DNA of 64,000 nucleotides from Psychrobacter sp. M13 (GTDB taxonomy: Bacteria > Pseudomonadota > Gammaproteobacteria > Pseudomonadales > Moraxellaceae): positions 372,001 to 436,000 of the forward strand of contig NZ_CP132194.1 in assembly GCF_030718935.1 (NCBI RefSeq), read 5' to 3'. This document shows, piece by piece, positions 26,292 through 35,667 of the stretch. The notes beneath the pieces are model-generated. The model searched no databases. It was not told where the DNA came from and saw only the letters and a list, made by a program, of their open reading frames with translations. The translations under genes were made by a program, and so were the position numbers. Position 1 is the first letter of the stretch. Each line of letters begins with the position of its first letter.

Positions 26292-27350
26292 TTATAAAAA
26301 GGCATCTGGTTGCTTGGCATAAGGTCTAGCAACTTCCTTACTAATAGTGCCTTTAGTTATTAGATTCTTGAGCGACTGATCTAAAGTAATCATCCCTTCA
26401 CCTGCACCAGTCTGTATCGATGAATACATCTGTGCCACTTTATTTTCGCGGATCAAATTACGAATGGCGGGCGTGCCTAACATGATCTCATGCGCAGCCA
26501 CTCGGCCACCTGTCTTACGGGGTAATAAGGTTTGTGAAATGACGGCTTGCAGTGATTCTGATAGCATAGCGCGAATCATAGACTTCTCAGAGGCTGGAAA
26601 AACATCAATGACTCGGTCAATCGTTTTGGCCGCTGAGCTGGTGTGCAAAGTGCCAAATACTAAGTGTCCTGTTTCAGCAGCGGTCAGAGCCAAACGAATG
26701 GTCTCAAGATCACGTAATTCGCCGACTAAGATCACGTCTGGATCCTCACGTAATGCTGAGCGCAGAGCAGGCTCAAAACCTAGAGTATCACGGTGCACTT
26801 CACGCTGATTAATCAAACTCTTTTTGGATTCGTGAACGAATTCAATAGGGTCTTCGATAGTCAAAATATGCTCTTTACGAGTCTCGTTAATATAATCCAC
26901 CATAGCCGCTAGGGTAGTGGACTTACCCGAACCAGTAGGGCCTGTGACTAATACCACGCCGCGTTTGAAGTCAGAGACGCGCTTAAACACTTCGCCCATG
27001 CCTAAGTCCTCCATAGTGAGCACTTTAGAGGGAATAGTCCGAAAAACTGCCCCAGCACCACGATTTTGATTAAAAGCATTCACTCGAAAACGGGCTAAGT
27101 TTGGAATCTCAAATGAAAAATCCGTCTCAAAAAACTCTTCAAAATCTGCGCGCTGCTTGTCATTCATGATATCGTAGATCAGCTGATGAACGGTCTGATG
27201 GCTCATCACGGGCATGTTGATACGAGTCATCTCACCGTCAACGCGAATAATAGCGGGCATTCCTGCGGAGATATGCAAATCTGATGCGTTATGCTTCACC
27301 GTAAAGCGTAATAAATCTTCAATACTCAACGTGCTTTTCTCAGACTTCAT
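26292..27350 (-). CDS. pilT: Type IV pilus retraction ATPase PilT
   Basis: The motor that disassembles type IV pili during twitching motility and DNA uptake. The 352-residue protein has Walker A GPTGSGKST at 137-145, the Asp box TIEDPIEFVH, Walker B VILVGELRD, and the His box TGHLVFGTLHTSSA, followed by the PilT-specific AIRNLIRENK near the C-terminus. The ribosome site AGGA is acceptable. The operon with pilU and the divergent YggS gene match the conserved gammaproteobacterial arrangement. Confidence 0.98.
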   Translation of the reverse strand: MKSEKSTLSIEDLLRFTVKHNASDLHISAGMPAIIRVDGEMTRINMPVMSHQTVHQLIYDIMNDKQRADFEEFFETDFSFEIPNLARFRVNAFNQNRGAGAVFRTIPSKVLTMEDLGMGEVFKRVSDFKRGVVLVTGPTGSGKSTTLAAMVDYINETRKEHILTIEDPIEFVHESKKSLINQREVHRDTLGFEPALRSALREDPDVILVGELRDLETIRLALTAAETGHLVFGTLHTSSAAKTIDRVIDVFPASEKSMIRAMLSESLQAVISQTLLPRKTGGRVAAHEIMLGTPAIRNLIRENKVAQMYSSIQTGAGEGMITLDQSLKNLITKGTISKEVARPYAKQPDAFL

Positions 27351-27558
27351 TGTCTATTCCTAATAGTAAATAAAATATACTCACATACCTATAATAGTTA
27401 TTCATCTAGACTACAAAAATTCTATGTTACCCTATTTTGCTACAGGCAATGAGCCAATACTCTGTTAACAGTATAGATTAAATCATGTGACCCTATAATA
27501 ACAACCTTAATTAATTTTAATGACCCTTTTAAACGTACAACTAAAACGTGAGGCTTTT

Positions 27559-28341
27559 ATGAGTAATGATATGATCGGAAAGCTGCCAGACAATAAAAAT
27601 GCCAACATTGATAATGCTAATAATGAAAACATTGATCAAGCTGCCTTGATCGATAACTGGCAAAAAGTTAGCGAGCAAGTAGCACAAGTGCACAAGCAAA
27701 CCGCTGAGCAACAGCATAGCAAAGCGGCGGCTAAAGTGACCTTGCTAGCGGTGTCCAAAACTAAGCCTGCCAAAATGATTGCGACACTTGTCAAGCAAGG
27801 CCAGCACGAGTTTGGTGAGAACTACCTACAAGAGGCGATTGAAAAGATCACAACTTTACAGGCCGATCCTGAGATGAGTGCTATTGTCTGGCATTACATC
27901 GGTAGTATTCAGCGTAATAAAACCCGCGATATAGCAGAGCATTTTGATTGGGTGCAGACCCTGGAGCGCGATATTATCGCCAAGCGCTTAAACAATCAGC
28001 GCCCTGATGATATGCCACCATTGAACGTACTTATTCAGCTCAATATTAATGACGAGGATAGCAAATCAGGATGTCTTCCAGCAGAATTACCTAAATTGAT
28101 TGAGACTATTAAGGGTTATGAGCGCTTGCAACTGCGCGGACTTATGATCATTCCTGCCAAATCTGATACTGATGCATTTGCGCGGACTCAGCGATTATTT
28201 GCTGATATAAAACAGGATCATCCTGAGCTTACAGGATGGGATACCCTGAGCATGGGCATGAGTAGTGATATGAGTGAAGCTATCGATAATGGCTCGACTA
28301 TGGTGCGAGTGGGTACGGCGATATTTGGGGCGCGTGATTAA
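27559..28341 (+). CDS. YggS family pyridoxal-phosphate homeostasis protein
   Basis: A 260-residue single-domain PLP-binding protein that helps balance vitamin B6 and amino-acid pools. The PLP lysine is Lys67 in LLAVSKTKP, and the family motifs FGENYLQEA, WHYIGSIQRNK, LRGLMIIP and LSMGMSSDMSEAI with GSTMVRVGTAIFG follow in order. The first 30 residues are an Asn/Asp-rich leader not seen in most YggS proteins. The start at 27559 has GTGAGG 8 bp before it. It is divergent from pilT, as in many relatives; proC, the frequent next gene, is not here. Confidence 0.95.
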   Translation: MSNDMIGKLPDNKNANIDNANNENIDQAALIDNWQKVSEQVAQVHKQTAEQQHSKAAAKVTLLAVSKTKPAKMIATLVKQGQHEFGENYLQEAIEKITTLQADPEMSAIVWHYIGSIQRNKTRDIAEHFDWVQTLERDIIAKRLNNQRPDDMPPLNVLIQLNINDEDSKSGCLPAELPKLIETIKGYERLQLRGLMIIPAKSDTDAFARTQRLFADIKQDHPELTGWDTLSMGMSSDMSEAIDNGSTMVRVGTAIFGARD

Positions 28342-28377
28342 CCAACAACCGAGTTATATTCTACAAATTAACTTATG

Positions 28378-29652
28378 CTAATTTTCTTCTTCAAATTTAG
28401 TCACCAGTAATTGGTTGATCTTTAAATTTTCGGTAGCCAGAATCTCAAACCGATAATTAGTATACTCAATGCTATCGGTCTTTTTAGGGATTTTGCGCAA
28501 CATATACATCATAAAGCCACTGATAGTCTCGTAGTTTTGACTATGCGGTAGCTCGCCCATACCCAAAGCGCGAATGACGTCTTCAATAGGCGTCATACCA
28601 TCGATCAGCCAAGAGTTATCAGTACGCTGTACAATAGGCTGCTCCTCTAAAGTCACCAGCTCGCCCATAACGATACTCATCACATCCCTCAAAGTAATCA
28701 CACCGACCACCAAGGCATACTCGTTAACGATGACTGCAAAGTCAGCGCCTGTTGATTTAAAGGTTTCAAGCACTTCAAATAAGGAGAGCGTGTCTGGGAT
28801 AAATAACGCGGGCTTTAGCAGAGCTTTATCCGTCAAACATACTTGCTGCTGCTCAAGCACTGAGGCCAAGAAGCTACGTGACTCGACATAGCCGATGATA
28901 TGCTCTAAATCATCATCTATGCAGACCAAAAACTTATTATGTGGCTGCTTGATCATGACTGCGACTATTTGCTCTGTGCTGGCTTGGCTATCAAAATAGA
29001 CCACATGCTCGCGCGGATTCATGACCGAGGTCACTGTACGCTCTTGCATCTCAAATATGTTTTCGATCAAGTGATGCTCTTGGTGCTTGATAACGCCTGC
29101 TTCTGCGCCAGCATCCATCACCGCATAAATATCCTCAGAGGTCATCTCATCTTTACGTACGGTTGAGATGCCTGCCAGTTTAAATATCAAATTTGCAGCG
29201 CTATCGAATACCCAAATAATGGGCTTTAGAATAAATATCAAAAATAGCATTGGTCTTACTAATTTTATAGCAATATTTTCAGTGTCTGACATAGCTAAGC
29301 GTCTGGGTATCAGATCAGCAAACAAAGAAAATATACTGGTAACTAGCACGAATGATATGACGGAGGATAGTGCTTCATTATGGAAGAGACGCTGCAAATA
29401 GGGGCTAAGAGCTGACTCACCTACAGCACCGGCTGAGATAGCGACAGCATTCAGAACGACTTGGACTAAGGTAATAAAATTACCAGGATGCTCTTGCATA
29501 TTTAGAACAACAAGCGCACGGATATCACCTTCTTTTGCTAGTACTTGTAGCTTGATCCTACGAGCAGCAGCAATGGCTATCTCAGCACTAGAGACTAGCG
29601 CACTTAACGCGATTAGTAATAAAAGAAACACACTAGCTGCTAGCAAGCTCAT
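28378..29652 (-). CDS. CNNM/CBS/CorC-domain membrane protein (hemolysin-like family)
   Basis: A 424-residue inner-membrane protein of the CorC/HlyC-like group, related to magnesium and cobalt transporters. It opens with a CNNM-type membrane domain (about residues 1-190) with the SAEIAIAAARRIKLQVLAKEG motif. Two CBS domains follow (about 205-320, including VMNPREHV and AVIVNEYALVVGVITLRDVMS) and then a C-terminal CorC_HlyC domain. Its substrate is not certain. I chose the ATG at 29652 because a TTG candidate at 29760 lies inside the nadE terminator hairpin. The yggS gene is convergent, leaving 36 bp between the two stops. Confidence 0.9.
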   Translation of the reverse strand: MSLLAASVFLLLLIALSALVSSAEIAIAAARRIKLQVLAKEGDIRALVVLNMQEHPGNFITLVQVVLNAVAISAGAVGESALSPYLQRLFHNEALSSVISFVLVTSIFSLFADLIPRRLAMSDTENIAIKLVRPMLFLIFILKPIIWVFDSAANLIFKLAGISTVRKDEMTSEDIYAVMDAGAEAGVIKHQEHHLIENIFEMQERTVTSVMNPREHVVYFDSQASTEQIVAVMIKQPHNKFLVCIDDDLEHIIGYVESRSFLASVLEQQQVCLTDKALLKPALFIPDTLSLFEVLETFKSTGADFAVIVNEYALVVGVITLRDVMSIVMGELVTLEEQPIVQRTDNSWLIDGMTPIEDVIRALGMGELPHSQNYETISGFMMYMLRKIPKKTDSIEYTNYRFEILATENLKINQLLVTKFEEEN

Positions 29653-29740
29653 GAAATACTCGTATAAATGGGATAAAATAAAGGTGAGATTTAGAGAATA
29701 AAACCACTGAAAAAGAGTAGGATCAAATAATAAAAGACAA

Positions 29741-29770
29741 AAACTAAAAAAGCTGGGCAAGCACCCAGCT
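29741..29770 (-). terminator. Intrinsic terminator of nadE
   Basis: On the reverse strand AGCTGGG, a 6-nt loop and CCCAGCT are followed by a T-rich run, 33 bp after the nadE stop. Its position shows that the next gene starts further downstream, at 29652. Confidence 0.85.
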
Positions 29771-29802
29771 GATAGTTATACGATTAGTTTTCGTTAGTTC
29801 AA

Positions 29803-31476
29803 TTAGTCCTTTAACGACCACTTATTGACAAGTGGATAGCGACGCTCACGGCCAAAGGCTTTATGACTGATTTTGGTACCGATTGGGGATTGCACACGCT
29901 TAAACTCGCTGTTATTGACCATAGCAATAGTTTTGGCAACCAGTTCGGCCTCAAAGCCTTTGTCAATTATATCTTGATAGCCCATATCCTCATCGATATA
30001 CAAGCTCAAAATACCATCTAAAATCTCATAATCAGGTAGGCTATCCTGATCGGTTTGATCAGCACGTAGCTCAGCTGATGGTGGGCGAGTGATAACACGC
30101 TCAGGAATGACGGGCGTATCCTCTAAACGATTACGATAGCTGGCTAAGTCGTAGACTTGCGTTTTATAAACGTCTTTTAACACATCAAAACCACCTGCCA
30201 TATCACCGTACAAGGTTGAATAGCCTACTGCTAGCTCTGATTTATTACCCGTAGTAATCACTAAATGGCCAAATTTATTCGACAAGGCCATCAAGATAAC
30301 GCCACGAGCACGCGCTTGGATATTCTCTTCTGTTGTGTCCGCAGGTGATTTATTAAATAATGGCGCAAGGGTATGGCGAATACCTTCAACGGCATCAAAT
30401 ATCGGACAAACCGTATAAGATACGTTTAAGCGGCGCGCTTGCGCTTGCGCATCCTCTAAGCTGATTTTTGAAGTGTATTCATAAGGCATCATCACCGCAT
30501 AGACTTTATCCGCACCCAAAGCATCAACAGCGATACAAAGCGTCAAAGCAGAGTCTATACCACCTGATAGACCGATAATCACCCCAGTAAAGCCTGAATG
30601 ATTGACATAATCACGCAAGCCTACAACTAAAGCTTGATACATCTCAGACTCACGGCTTAATGATAATGGCGCTTTGGCTTGCGTATCAAAAGTCGTCGTC
30701 GCCACATCCAAAGTGGTCAGCAACAGCTGACTCATAAAGCGTGAGGCTTCATGAGCAATCACTCCATCAGCTTGTACCGCCATTGAGCCACCGTCAAATA
30801 CTAAGTCGTCTTGACCGCCAACGGCATTAACATAGAGAATCGGTAGTTTGTTTTCACTACTACGCTTAGTCAGCATAGTTTTGCGCATCTCTTGCTTGTC
30901 TCGCTCAAACGGTGAGGCATTTAGACTAATAACCAAATCTGCGCCTTGCTCTTTGAGCTCAGTGATCAGATTTTTCTCCCAAAGATCTTCGCAAATAAGC
31001 AGACCTATGGTAACGCCCTTATAGTCAAACAGTACTTGATTGCGACCTTTATCAAAATAGCGGCGCTCATCAAACACCCCGTAATTAGGCAGAAACTGCT
31101 TATGATAAAAGCCTTTTTGATGACCATTATGCAAGATGGCGGCTGAATTAAAAGTGCCGTGATGATCAACGTGTGGATAGCCGACGATCATGACAATATC
31201 TTCGATATCACTCAGATTTGCCAAAGCAGCTTTGATACGACCTGAGAGATTAGGGCGTAACAACAAATCTTGCGGAGGGTAGCCTAAAAGGGAAAGCTCT
31301 GGAAATACAATGACATCAGCGCCTTGAGTGCGCGCTTCAATAGCTAACGTACGCATCTTTTCAGCGTTGGCGCTAATATCACCAACCAAAAAGTGTGACT
31401 GAGCTAGAGCAAAAGTGATGGTATTAGAAGCAGGGTTATCGGTTGTTGTATTAGATTGAGTACTGTCTTTTGACAT
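29803..31476 (-). CDS. nadE: Glutamine-dependent NAD+ synthetase
   Basis: The last step of NAD synthesis, amidating nicotinate adenine dinucleotide with nitrogen from glutamine. The 557-residue protein has an N-terminal nitrilase-type glutaminase domain with catalytic Glu60 (FPELSLLG), Lys126 (YHKQFLPN) and Cys162 (LLICEDLWE), and a C-terminal synthetase domain with the P-loop IGLSGGIDSALTL and TTGNKSELAVGYSTLYGDMAGG. The start at 31476 follows AGGAAAA. An in-frame TTG 18 bp earlier would include the ribosome site and is rejected. Confidence 0.97.
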   Translation of the reverse strand: MSKDSTQSNTTTDNPASNTITFALAQSHFLVGDISANAEKMRTLAIEARTQGADVIVFPELSLLGYPPQDLLLRPNLSGRIKAALANLSDIEDIVMIVGYPHVDHHGTFNSAAILHNGHQKGFYHKQFLPNYGVFDERRYFDKGRNQVLFDYKGVTIGLLICEDLWEKNLITELKEQGADLVISLNASPFERDKQEMRKTMLTKRSSENKLPILYVNAVGGQDDLVFDGGSMAVQADGVIAHEASRFMSQLLLTTLDVATTTFDTQAKAPLSLSRESEMYQALVVGLRDYVNHSGFTGVIIGLSGGIDSALTLCIAVDALGADKVYAVMMPYEYTSKISLEDAQAQARRLNVSYTVCPIFDAVEGIRHTLAPLFNKSPADTTEENIQARARGVILMALSNKFGHLVITTGNKSELAVGYSTLYGDMAGGFDVLKDVYKTQVYDLASYRNRLEDTPVIPERVITRPPSAELRADQTDQDSLPDYEILDGILSLYIDEDMGYQDIIDKGFEAELVAKTIAMVNNSEFKRVQSPIGTKISHKAFGRERRYPLVNKWSLKD

Positions 31477-32048
31477 TGTTATTTTTCCTATCAATATGAT
31501 ATTTAAAATGTAGTGGATTATTATTTATTTAATTTTCAAGTGAATGACTAAACCCATAATAGGCAGGTAAGCAATAAAATAAATAGTTTTAGAGCGTATT
31601 ATAATTAAAATAAGTTAAACAACAGTCACACTAATTAAACAGTTGATGACCAATAATGCAAAATAAAAGTCTAAAAATAGACTTAATACAATTAAAGTGT
31701 AGAAAATAATACCTTTAGTATAACACCAATTATCTAGGCTAAGAGAACGCTATGGTATTTTAGCCGATTAAATGAGCGGGTATTATTGCTAATATAGCAC
31801 AAGAAAATGCCCGCCTGTTTTGATAGCACTTCACAAGCGCAAACTAAGTCTCACACATAAAATTGTAAGTAAAAATTACAACATAGTGTTATATCTTTAT
31901 ACTAGGCTGTTGCATAATGAGCGCTTGAAAACACAAGCTTTTGGGGTGTTAACAAGGTATGATTTATAAGATTATTCTATATTCCTATTTATATCTAAAG
32001 TGGTAGCATCTTATTTGGCTCTCATTGTACGTTATTGGCTCATAAACT
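31477..32048. other. Divergent nadE / AI-2E-permease spacer
   Basis: This 572-bp AT-rich stretch contains a 7-bp hairpin (31667-31684) and, at about 31776-31817, an imperfect stem of GCGGGTATT with AATGCCCGC enclosing a second small stem. No reading frame with a ribosome site was found. The role of the hairpins is unknown. Confidence 0.6.
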
Positions 32049-33194
32049 ATGATTGAAAACTGGACAAAAGAGGTCGTCATTCAGCGACTGCTAGCGATTA
32101 CTTTGTTAGTGATGTTGTTTATACTCTGCTTTCAAGTGGTACAGTTTTTTATTGTACCTGCACTTTGGGCGGCGATTTTAGCTTATGTTACTTTTCCTAT
32201 TTATAATTTTTTCCATGAAAAAGTAGAGCTAAGTCCCAGCTTTAGTGCGGGGATTATGACCGTTAGTATCAGCCTTATGATCGGTGTTCCCTTAGTGGTC
32301 GGCGTGTTTATCTTGCAGCAAGAAGCACTGAGTCTTTATAGCAATCTTATCTATCGCGTAAAGGTTGGCTATCTAGATGTGCCTGAATCGATAAAAGGCT
32401 TGCCAATTATAGGCCAGCAGATTCAGGATGCCTTATGGAGAATAAATAAGAATCCTGAGGGTACATTAGATGCTTTTCGCGCTTGGATCCAGTCGCATCT
32501 TTACTATGGTAAAGTCGCGCTTGATGTAGTGCTAAGCAGCTTGGCTAAACTCGGCATGGCCTTGATGACGCTATATTTTTTCTATCGCGATGGCATCAGC
32601 TTAATCAAACAGATTCGTCAAGCGCTACGCAATATTATCGGTAATCGTATCGATGGTTATATCGATTCAGTAGGAACGACGACGCGCGCTGTGGTCTACG
32701 GCATTGGACTGACGGCATTGGCGCAGGCCATATTAGCTGGCATCGGATACTATTTCTCTGGAGCACCTAGTCCTATCTTAATGACGCTCATAACTTTTGT
32801 GGTAGCGCTGATCCCCTTTGGTACTCCGTTCGCATGGGGTGCAGTATCGATTTGGTTATTGAGCCAAGGTCAGACTGTAGAAGGAGTTGGTCTAGCATTA
32901 TGGGGTATCTTGGTCATTAGCTGGGTCGATAATTTGATCCGTCCTATCGTTATTAGCGGCGCCACCAAAATCCCATTTATTATTATTTTTATTGGCGTAT
33001 TAGGCGGATTAACTGCCTTTGGGTTTGTGGGCTTATTTATTGGCCCTGTCGTATTGGCAATCGGTCTGGCGGTTTGGCGTGAATGGATCACTCAGCATAA
33101 AGGCGATATTTTTGAGTCTAAGCAACCGCCAGTCATTGATAATCAGATGCTATTAAATTTTGATAAATCCGTTGAAGACGATGTGAGCCAATAA
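32049..33194 (+). CDS. AI-2E family permease (PerM/TqsA-like)
   Basis: A 381-residue membrane protein of the AI-2E transporter superfamily. Three segments near the N-terminus (about 15-85) and five toward the C-terminus (about 165-350) flank a soluble central region, which is the family pattern. Recognisable motifs are FFIVPALWAAILAYVTFPIY, TLYFFYRDG, GLTALAQAILAGIGYYFSG and the C-terminal SWVDNLIRPIVISG with FGFVGLFIGPVVLAI. The family exports small molecules or ions; the substrate here is unknown. No clear ribosome site precedes the ATG. It precedes pdxB on the same strand by 107 bp. Confidence 0.93.
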   Translation: MIENWTKEVVIQRLLAITLLVMLFILCFQVVQFFIVPALWAAILAYVTFPIYNFFHEKVELSPSFSAGIMTVSISLMIGVPLVVGVFILQQEALSLYSNLIYRVKVGYLDVPESIKGLPIIGQQIQDALWRINKNPEGTLDAFRAWIQSHLYYGKVALDVVLSSLAKLGMALMTLYFFYRDGISLIKQIRQALRNIIGNRIDGYIDSVGTTTRAVVYGIGLTALAQAILAGIGYYFSGAPSPILMTLITFVVALIPFGTPFAWGAVSIWLLSQGQTVEGVGLALWGILVISWVDNLIRPIVISGATKIPFIIIFIGVLGGLTAFGFVGLFIGPVVLAIGLAVWREWITQHKGDIFESKQPPVIDNQMLLNFDKSVEDDVSQ

Positions 33195-33250
33195 TAATAA
33201 AAAGCCTTAAAATACAATTTTTGCAGCACTTATTCTTAAGTATTTTAATT

Positions 33251-33301
33251 GTAATTCTAAGACGACTGTAATTCTGAAACGACTATAATTCTGAGACGAT
33301 T
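33251..33301. repeat. 17-bp unit repeated three times, abutting the pdxB start codon
   Basis: Units at 33251-33267, 33268-33284 and 33285-33301 follow the pattern [AG]TAATTCT[AG]A[AG]ACGA[CT]T. They differ by only a few transitions and the last unit ends at the base before the pdxB ATG. The array therefore includes the ribosome-binding region (GAGACG of unit three). Confidence 0.9.
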
Positions 33302-34417
33302 ATGCCTACTAAAAACTCAGCTAGCTTTACTATTATTGCTGACAGCAATATTGCCAGCCTTGATGCTTTTTTTAATCCTCACACGTTATCCCAAGATCTA
33401 ACACAAACGATAACTATCATCAGGGCTGTAGGGCGTGATATCGATGCGCAGCTGTTACATGATTTGCAGCCAGATGTGTTGCTCATTCGTTCAGTGACGC
33501 CTGTAGATGAGTCTCTACTAGCTGATAATACCAGCGTCAAGTTTGTAGGTTCTGCCACTATTGGCACTGACCATGTCGATCAAGCTTATCTGGCTGCACG
33601 TAATATCACTTTTGCTAATGCGGCAGGCTGTAGCAAGCACTCAGTGGCGCAATATGTGCTTACGGCGATTTTAACTTTGCGCCCTCAGTATTGGCAGCAG
33701 CCTTTAACTTTAGGTATTGTCGGGCTGGGCAATATCGGTAGTACTTTGGCTAAATATGCCACTGATTTGGGCTGGCAAGTATTGGGCTATGACCCACTGC
33801 TACCCCCATCGAATTATAATAATGCCAGCTTTGAGCAGGTAATAAGTCAAAGCAATGCTATCAGCTTACACGTGCCCTTAACCTTTAAGGGAACGACTAA
33901 AGATCAGGGTGCTGACTATCCAACACAGCATTTAATTGACGCTAGTGCTTTAGCATTAATGTCGCCTGATACTATGTTGATTAACAGTGCGCGCGGGCCT
34001 GTTATTGCCGCTGATGACTTAGAGCAAGATATTAAGAGCACTAAACGTCAAGTTGTGCTCGATGTATTTGAGCATGAGCCACAAATTGCTGAATCATTAC
34101 TAGCTCAGCTAACGATAGCAACGCCGCATATTGCAGGCTATACGTTAGAGGGTAAACTGCGCGGTACGCAAATGATTTATGATGCGCTATGCGAGCAGTT
34201 TGAGGTAGAGCCAGTACAGTCTATGCACCAGCTAATACCTGTCAATATGTATCTGTGGTCTGAGCTCAAAGCACACCCTGATCGACTCGCAAAATTTTAT
34301 GACATTATGGCGGATGACAAGTCGCTACGCTCGCAGATTTGTGATGGACAAGTCGCTGGAGCTGACTTTGATCAGTTGCGCCGTGATTATCATCTACGCC
34401 GCGAGTGGCAGTCCTGA
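33302..34417 (+). CDS. pdxB: Erythronate-4-phosphate dehydrogenase
   Basis: PdxB oxidises 4-phosphoerythronate in the DXP-dependent route to pyridoxal phosphate. The 371-residue D-2-hydroxyacid dehydrogenase has the NAD motif GIVGLGNIGSTLA, the family stretches AAGCSKHSVAQYVLTA and LHVPLTFKGTTKDQ, the catalytic Arg in LINSARGPVI, Glu in VLDVFEHEP, and His in ATPHIAGYTLEGKLRGT. The last motif and the C-terminal dimerisation extension identify PdxB rather than other family members. The upstream 17-bp triple repeat reaches the start codon, leaving no conventional ribosome site. Confidence 0.96.
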   Translation: MPTKNSASFTIIADSNIASLDAFFNPHTLSQDLTQTITIIRAVGRDIDAQLLHDLQPDVLLIRSVTPVDESLLADNTSVKFVGSATIGTDHVDQAYLAARNITFANAAGCSKHSVAQYVLTAILTLRPQYWQQPLTLGIVGLGNIGSTLAKYATDLGWQVLGYDPLLPPSNYNNASFEQVISQSNAISLHVPLTFKGTTKDQGADYPTQHLIDASALALMSPDTMLINSARGPVIAADDLEQDIKSTKRQVVLDVFEHEPQIAESLLAQLTIATPHIAGYTLEGKLRGTQMIYDALCEQFEVEPVQSMHQLIPVNMYLWSELKAHPDRLAKFYDIMADDKSLRSQICDGQVAGADFDQLRRDYHLRREWQS

Positions 34418-34478
34418 TGAGCCATTGAGTCTCAAAAAGCCATTGAGTCTTAATCAACACCATATTGAGCGATAAAAA

Positions 34479-35531
34479 ATGAGCCAAGATCCTAATCTTT
34501 CTACTTCACCAACTTTTGATAAATCCCCTTACGCGCCAACGATGAGCTTAGCCATGGCGCGCCAACGTGCGCAAATGCTGGCTAGTATTCGGCAGTTTTT
34601 TGCGCAGCGTGAGGTGTTAGAAGTACAGACGCCACTGCTATCGCAAGCAGGCAATACCGATACTTTTTTACAATCGGTATCAGCCAATGTCACTTACCAG
34701 GATAAACCCTGTCGCTATTATCTGCACACCTCACCTGAATTTGCGATGAAGCGCTTACTTGCCAGCTGGCAGGTGGCTATGTATCAGATTTGCCCTGTAT
34801 TTCGTGATAATGAAATAGGCTCGCGGCATAATATTGAATTTACTATGCTCGAGTGGTATCAGCCACACTATGAGTTGTCTGATATAGCGGATGAGTTGGC
34901 TCAACTGCTAGAGGCGCTCTACGGCTATCCTGTGATTATGAATCACTATCGTTATGTTGATGCGTTTATGGATTTTGTTGGTATTCATCCTTTGACTGCT
35001 AGCATTGACGCATTGCAAGCGGTAGCTGAGGATAAAGGTTTGCCGGTTTTCAATACTAGTGGCAGGTTGGATGAGCAACCATCAAATGAGAAAATAGATA
35101 GTGAGAATAGCCGCCAAGATTGGTTAGACTTATTGTTCAGTCATAGCGTCGAGCCGAATCTTGGGTTTGATTTACCGACGCTTATCACTGAATATCCACC
35201 TGCTACCGCCGCTTTAGCCAAGACCGCGATTGATAAAGACGGCAATTTGGTGGCTAAGCGTTTTGAGCTCTATATCGACGGTATTGAGATTGCTAATGCT
35301 TATGATGAGCTGGCAGATGGGTCAGCACTACGCGAGCGTTTCGAGCAGGATAATGCGTTGCGTCAGCAGCATGATCTGCCAGTCATGCCGATAGATGAGC
35401 ATTTGCTAGCCGCTTGCGATGATCTACCGCCTTGTAGCGGTATTGCGGTGGGTATCGATAGACTGCTGATGGTGATTACGGGCACAAAATCACTACAAGA
35501 GGTCATTGCTTTCTCCAGTGGGCGAGCTTAA
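34479..35531 (+). CDS. epmA: Elongation factor P lysine-lysyltransferase EpmA (GenX/PoxA)
   Basis: EpmA adds beta-lysine to elongation factor P, which helps ribosomes through proline runs. The 350-residue protein is a shortened class II lysyl-tRNA synthetase without the anticodon domain. Class II motifs are visible: FAQREVLEVQTPLLS, the motif-2 region YLHTSPEFAMKRLLA, CPVFRDNEIGSRHNIEFTMLEWY, and the C-terminal GIAVGIDRLLMVITG. It follows pdxB by 61 bp, so they are probably cotranscribed. EpmB and Efp are not in this window. Confidence 0.96.
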   Translation: MSQDPNLSTSPTFDKSPYAPTMSLAMARQRAQMLASIRQFFAQREVLEVQTPLLSQAGNTDTFLQSVSANVTYQDKPCRYYLHTSPEFAMKRLLASWQVAMYQICPVFRDNEIGSRHNIEFTMLEWYQPHYELSDIADELAQLLEALYGYPVIMNHYRYVDAFMDFVGIHPLTASIDALQAVAEDKGLPVFNTSGRLDEQPSNEKIDSENSRQDWLDLLFSHSVEPNLGFDLPTLITEYPPATAALAKTAIDKDGNLVAKRFELYIDGIEIANAYDELADGSALRERFEQDNALRQQHDLPVMPIDEHLLAACDDLPPCSGIAVGIDRLLMVITGTKSLQEVIAFSSGRA

Positions 35532-35567
35532 AAGCTAGTCACTTAGCCTATTTTATAATTGTCATTA

Positions 35568-35600
35568 AAAAGCGGATAAGCTTAGGGGCTTATCCGCTTT
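35568..35600. terminator. Bidirectional terminator after epmA
   Basis: A 13-bp stem (AAAGCGGATAAGC and its complement) with loop TTAGGG, flanked by A and T runs, lies between two convergent genes. Confidence 0.88.
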
Positions 35601-35667
35601 AAGTTTTATATTATTCGACTTAGTAAAATAACGCTATAGAAAAGCAACCATGCACTGTTACCAAGTG

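Noticed and set aside
31908..31930. GGCTGTTGCATAATG as a possible insertion-sequence end
   Set aside because: No matching inverted partner or target duplication was seen nearby.
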